Shown here: positions 63,341 through 64,000 of the stretch, one piece after another | Layout of the letters: each line of letters starts with the position of its first letter | Numbering within the stretch: position 1 is the first letter of the stretch | Assembly: GCA_003184365.1 (NCBI GenBank) | Contig: NKYR01000072.1 | Coordinates: forward strand, 124,001 to 188,000 | Length of the DNA stretch: 64,000 nt | Source: Evernia prunastri | Lineage: Eukaryota > Ascomycota > Lecanoromycetes > Lecanorales > Parmeliaceae | Reading direction: 5' to 3' | Made by a program: the position numbers and the translations under genes | The notes under the pieces: model-generated | What the model was told of the DNA's origin: nothing | Database searches by the model: none | Seen by the model: only the letters and a program-made list of their open reading frames with translations

Positions 63341-64000
63341 ATGTCAGGCATTGAGATTGCGGGTCTTGTACTGGGAGCATTACCAATCGTGATTTCGGCT
63401 CTAGAAAATTACAAAACTGGACAGGGTCTCGCTGCCTCGTTGATGAAATGGCATGGTCTTCTCGATACTTTGATCCATCGCCTGCAGAATCTGAGATGCA
63501 TATTCTCCTTAAAACTTGAAACGCTCTTGATAGCCGCGGGAGTCGATGGTCGTAACCTCCATAATGAACAAGATTGTATACGGATTCTCATGGACGAGGA
63601 GGTGGCTCAAAAGCTGCAAGACTATCTACGCTCTTCTTTCGACGGATTTCAGTCAGTGATTCGAAAGTACGAGAGCTGCTTGAAGCTCATCACTGCTGAG
63701 TTGGTAGAAGTACGAAGACTTCCAAATGTGAGTTAGATGACCCATCTTGATACATACTGCAACCAACTGATATGTATAGACTGCAAATGATGATTTGCGA
63801 TCCATAGTGGCGGCAAATCCGGCCGATAAAGGAGTTTACCACTTTCGAAGCAGGGTCCGGTTTACATTGGACCGCAAATACTTCGGAGACTTGATTGATA
63901 CTCTTTCTGAACAGACGAAAACGATCAGACAAATCGTTGATGGCTTGGCCATACTCCACAACCAAAAAGAGATGCACATCACGGAAAGCTCACGGCAATT
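63341..64000 (+). CDS. Fungus-specific STAND-N-like protein, truncated by window
   Basis: Exon 1 is 63341-63727 and exon 2 starts at 63780 after a 52-nt intron; the frame is still open at the window end. It opens MSGIEIAGLVLGALPIVISA, the typical start of fungal proteins whose hydrophobic N-terminal helix precedes a helical domain related to HeLo-like or STAND N-terminal domains. Further family-like parts are WHGLLDTLIHRLQNL, LQDYLRSSFDGFQSVIRKYE and, in exon 2, FRSRVRFTLDRKYFGDLIDTL. Such domains can act in heterokaryon incompatibility or cell-death control, but most members are unstudied. At least 203 residues are visible. Confidence 0.75.

Noticed and set aside
1..64000. tRNA or rRNA genes
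   Set aside because: Reading for T-loop GTTCRA boxes with matching A-box and acceptor stems gave no convincing candidate; a dedicated covariance-model scan could still find one.

Overview
The window is nuclear DNA of a filamentous ascomycete (Pezizomycotina; a Dothideomycete is my guess, not proven). The reasons are short GT-AG introns of about 45-75 nt that often carry CTAAC/CTGAC-like branch points, genes on both strands without operons, clear fungal orthologues (Spt6, Rrp4, Mrc1/claspin, a Ste7-type MAPKK, Inn1/Fic1), and fungus-restricted families (DUF3328/UstYa, 2EXR-like F-box proteins, Pth11-like rhodopsin-domain proteins, SERAC1-like hydrolases). Exon limits were worked out by hand from splice signals and reading phase; no search was run.

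Layout. 1-8.2 kb: a gene-poor flank, one two-exon unknown gene, a poorly resolved hypothetical gene and a TMEM234-like membrane protein. 8.4-10.7 kb: a C2-domain Inn1/Fic1-like cytokinesis gene. 10.9-14.2 kb: the strangest stretch, holding two tandem arrays and a GAGGAA microsatellite. In the first array every ~108-141 bp unit contains an intron-like GT...AG block on the minus strand. 14.7-23.8 kb: accessory genes, namely a Pro/Ala-rich unknown protein, a four-exon UstYa-like protein, a decayed protein kinase and a low-complexity protein.

24.7-34.4 kb and 40.8-45 kb form the conserved core: a 2EXR-like protein, RRP4 convergent with SPT6, SPT6 divergent from STE7, and MRC1. Between these two blocks lie a Ty1/copia relic, a decayed flavin monooxygenase and a small secreted protein. 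45.2-49.9 kb: a seven-exon secreted protein and a nuclear-looking unknown protein. 50.4-64 kb is accessory again: F-box-like, BTB, PLD-like, alpha/beta-hydrolase with an unknown C-terminal domain, a Pth11-like membrane protein, a small two-exon gene, and a divergent pair of fungus-specific genes cut by the window end.

The core genes serve transcription elongation (Spt6), RNA decay (Rrp4), replication-checkpoint signalling (Mrc1), mating/filamentation MAPK signalling (Ste7) and cytokinesis (Fic1). They show no joint pathway. Two accessory genes (kinase, monooxygenase) carry nonsense lesions of the C-to-T / G-to-A kind expected from RIP-like mutation. The best candidates for something undescribed are the repeated intron array (11.1-12.9 kb), the neighbouring second array, and the hydrolase with the orphan C-terminal domain.
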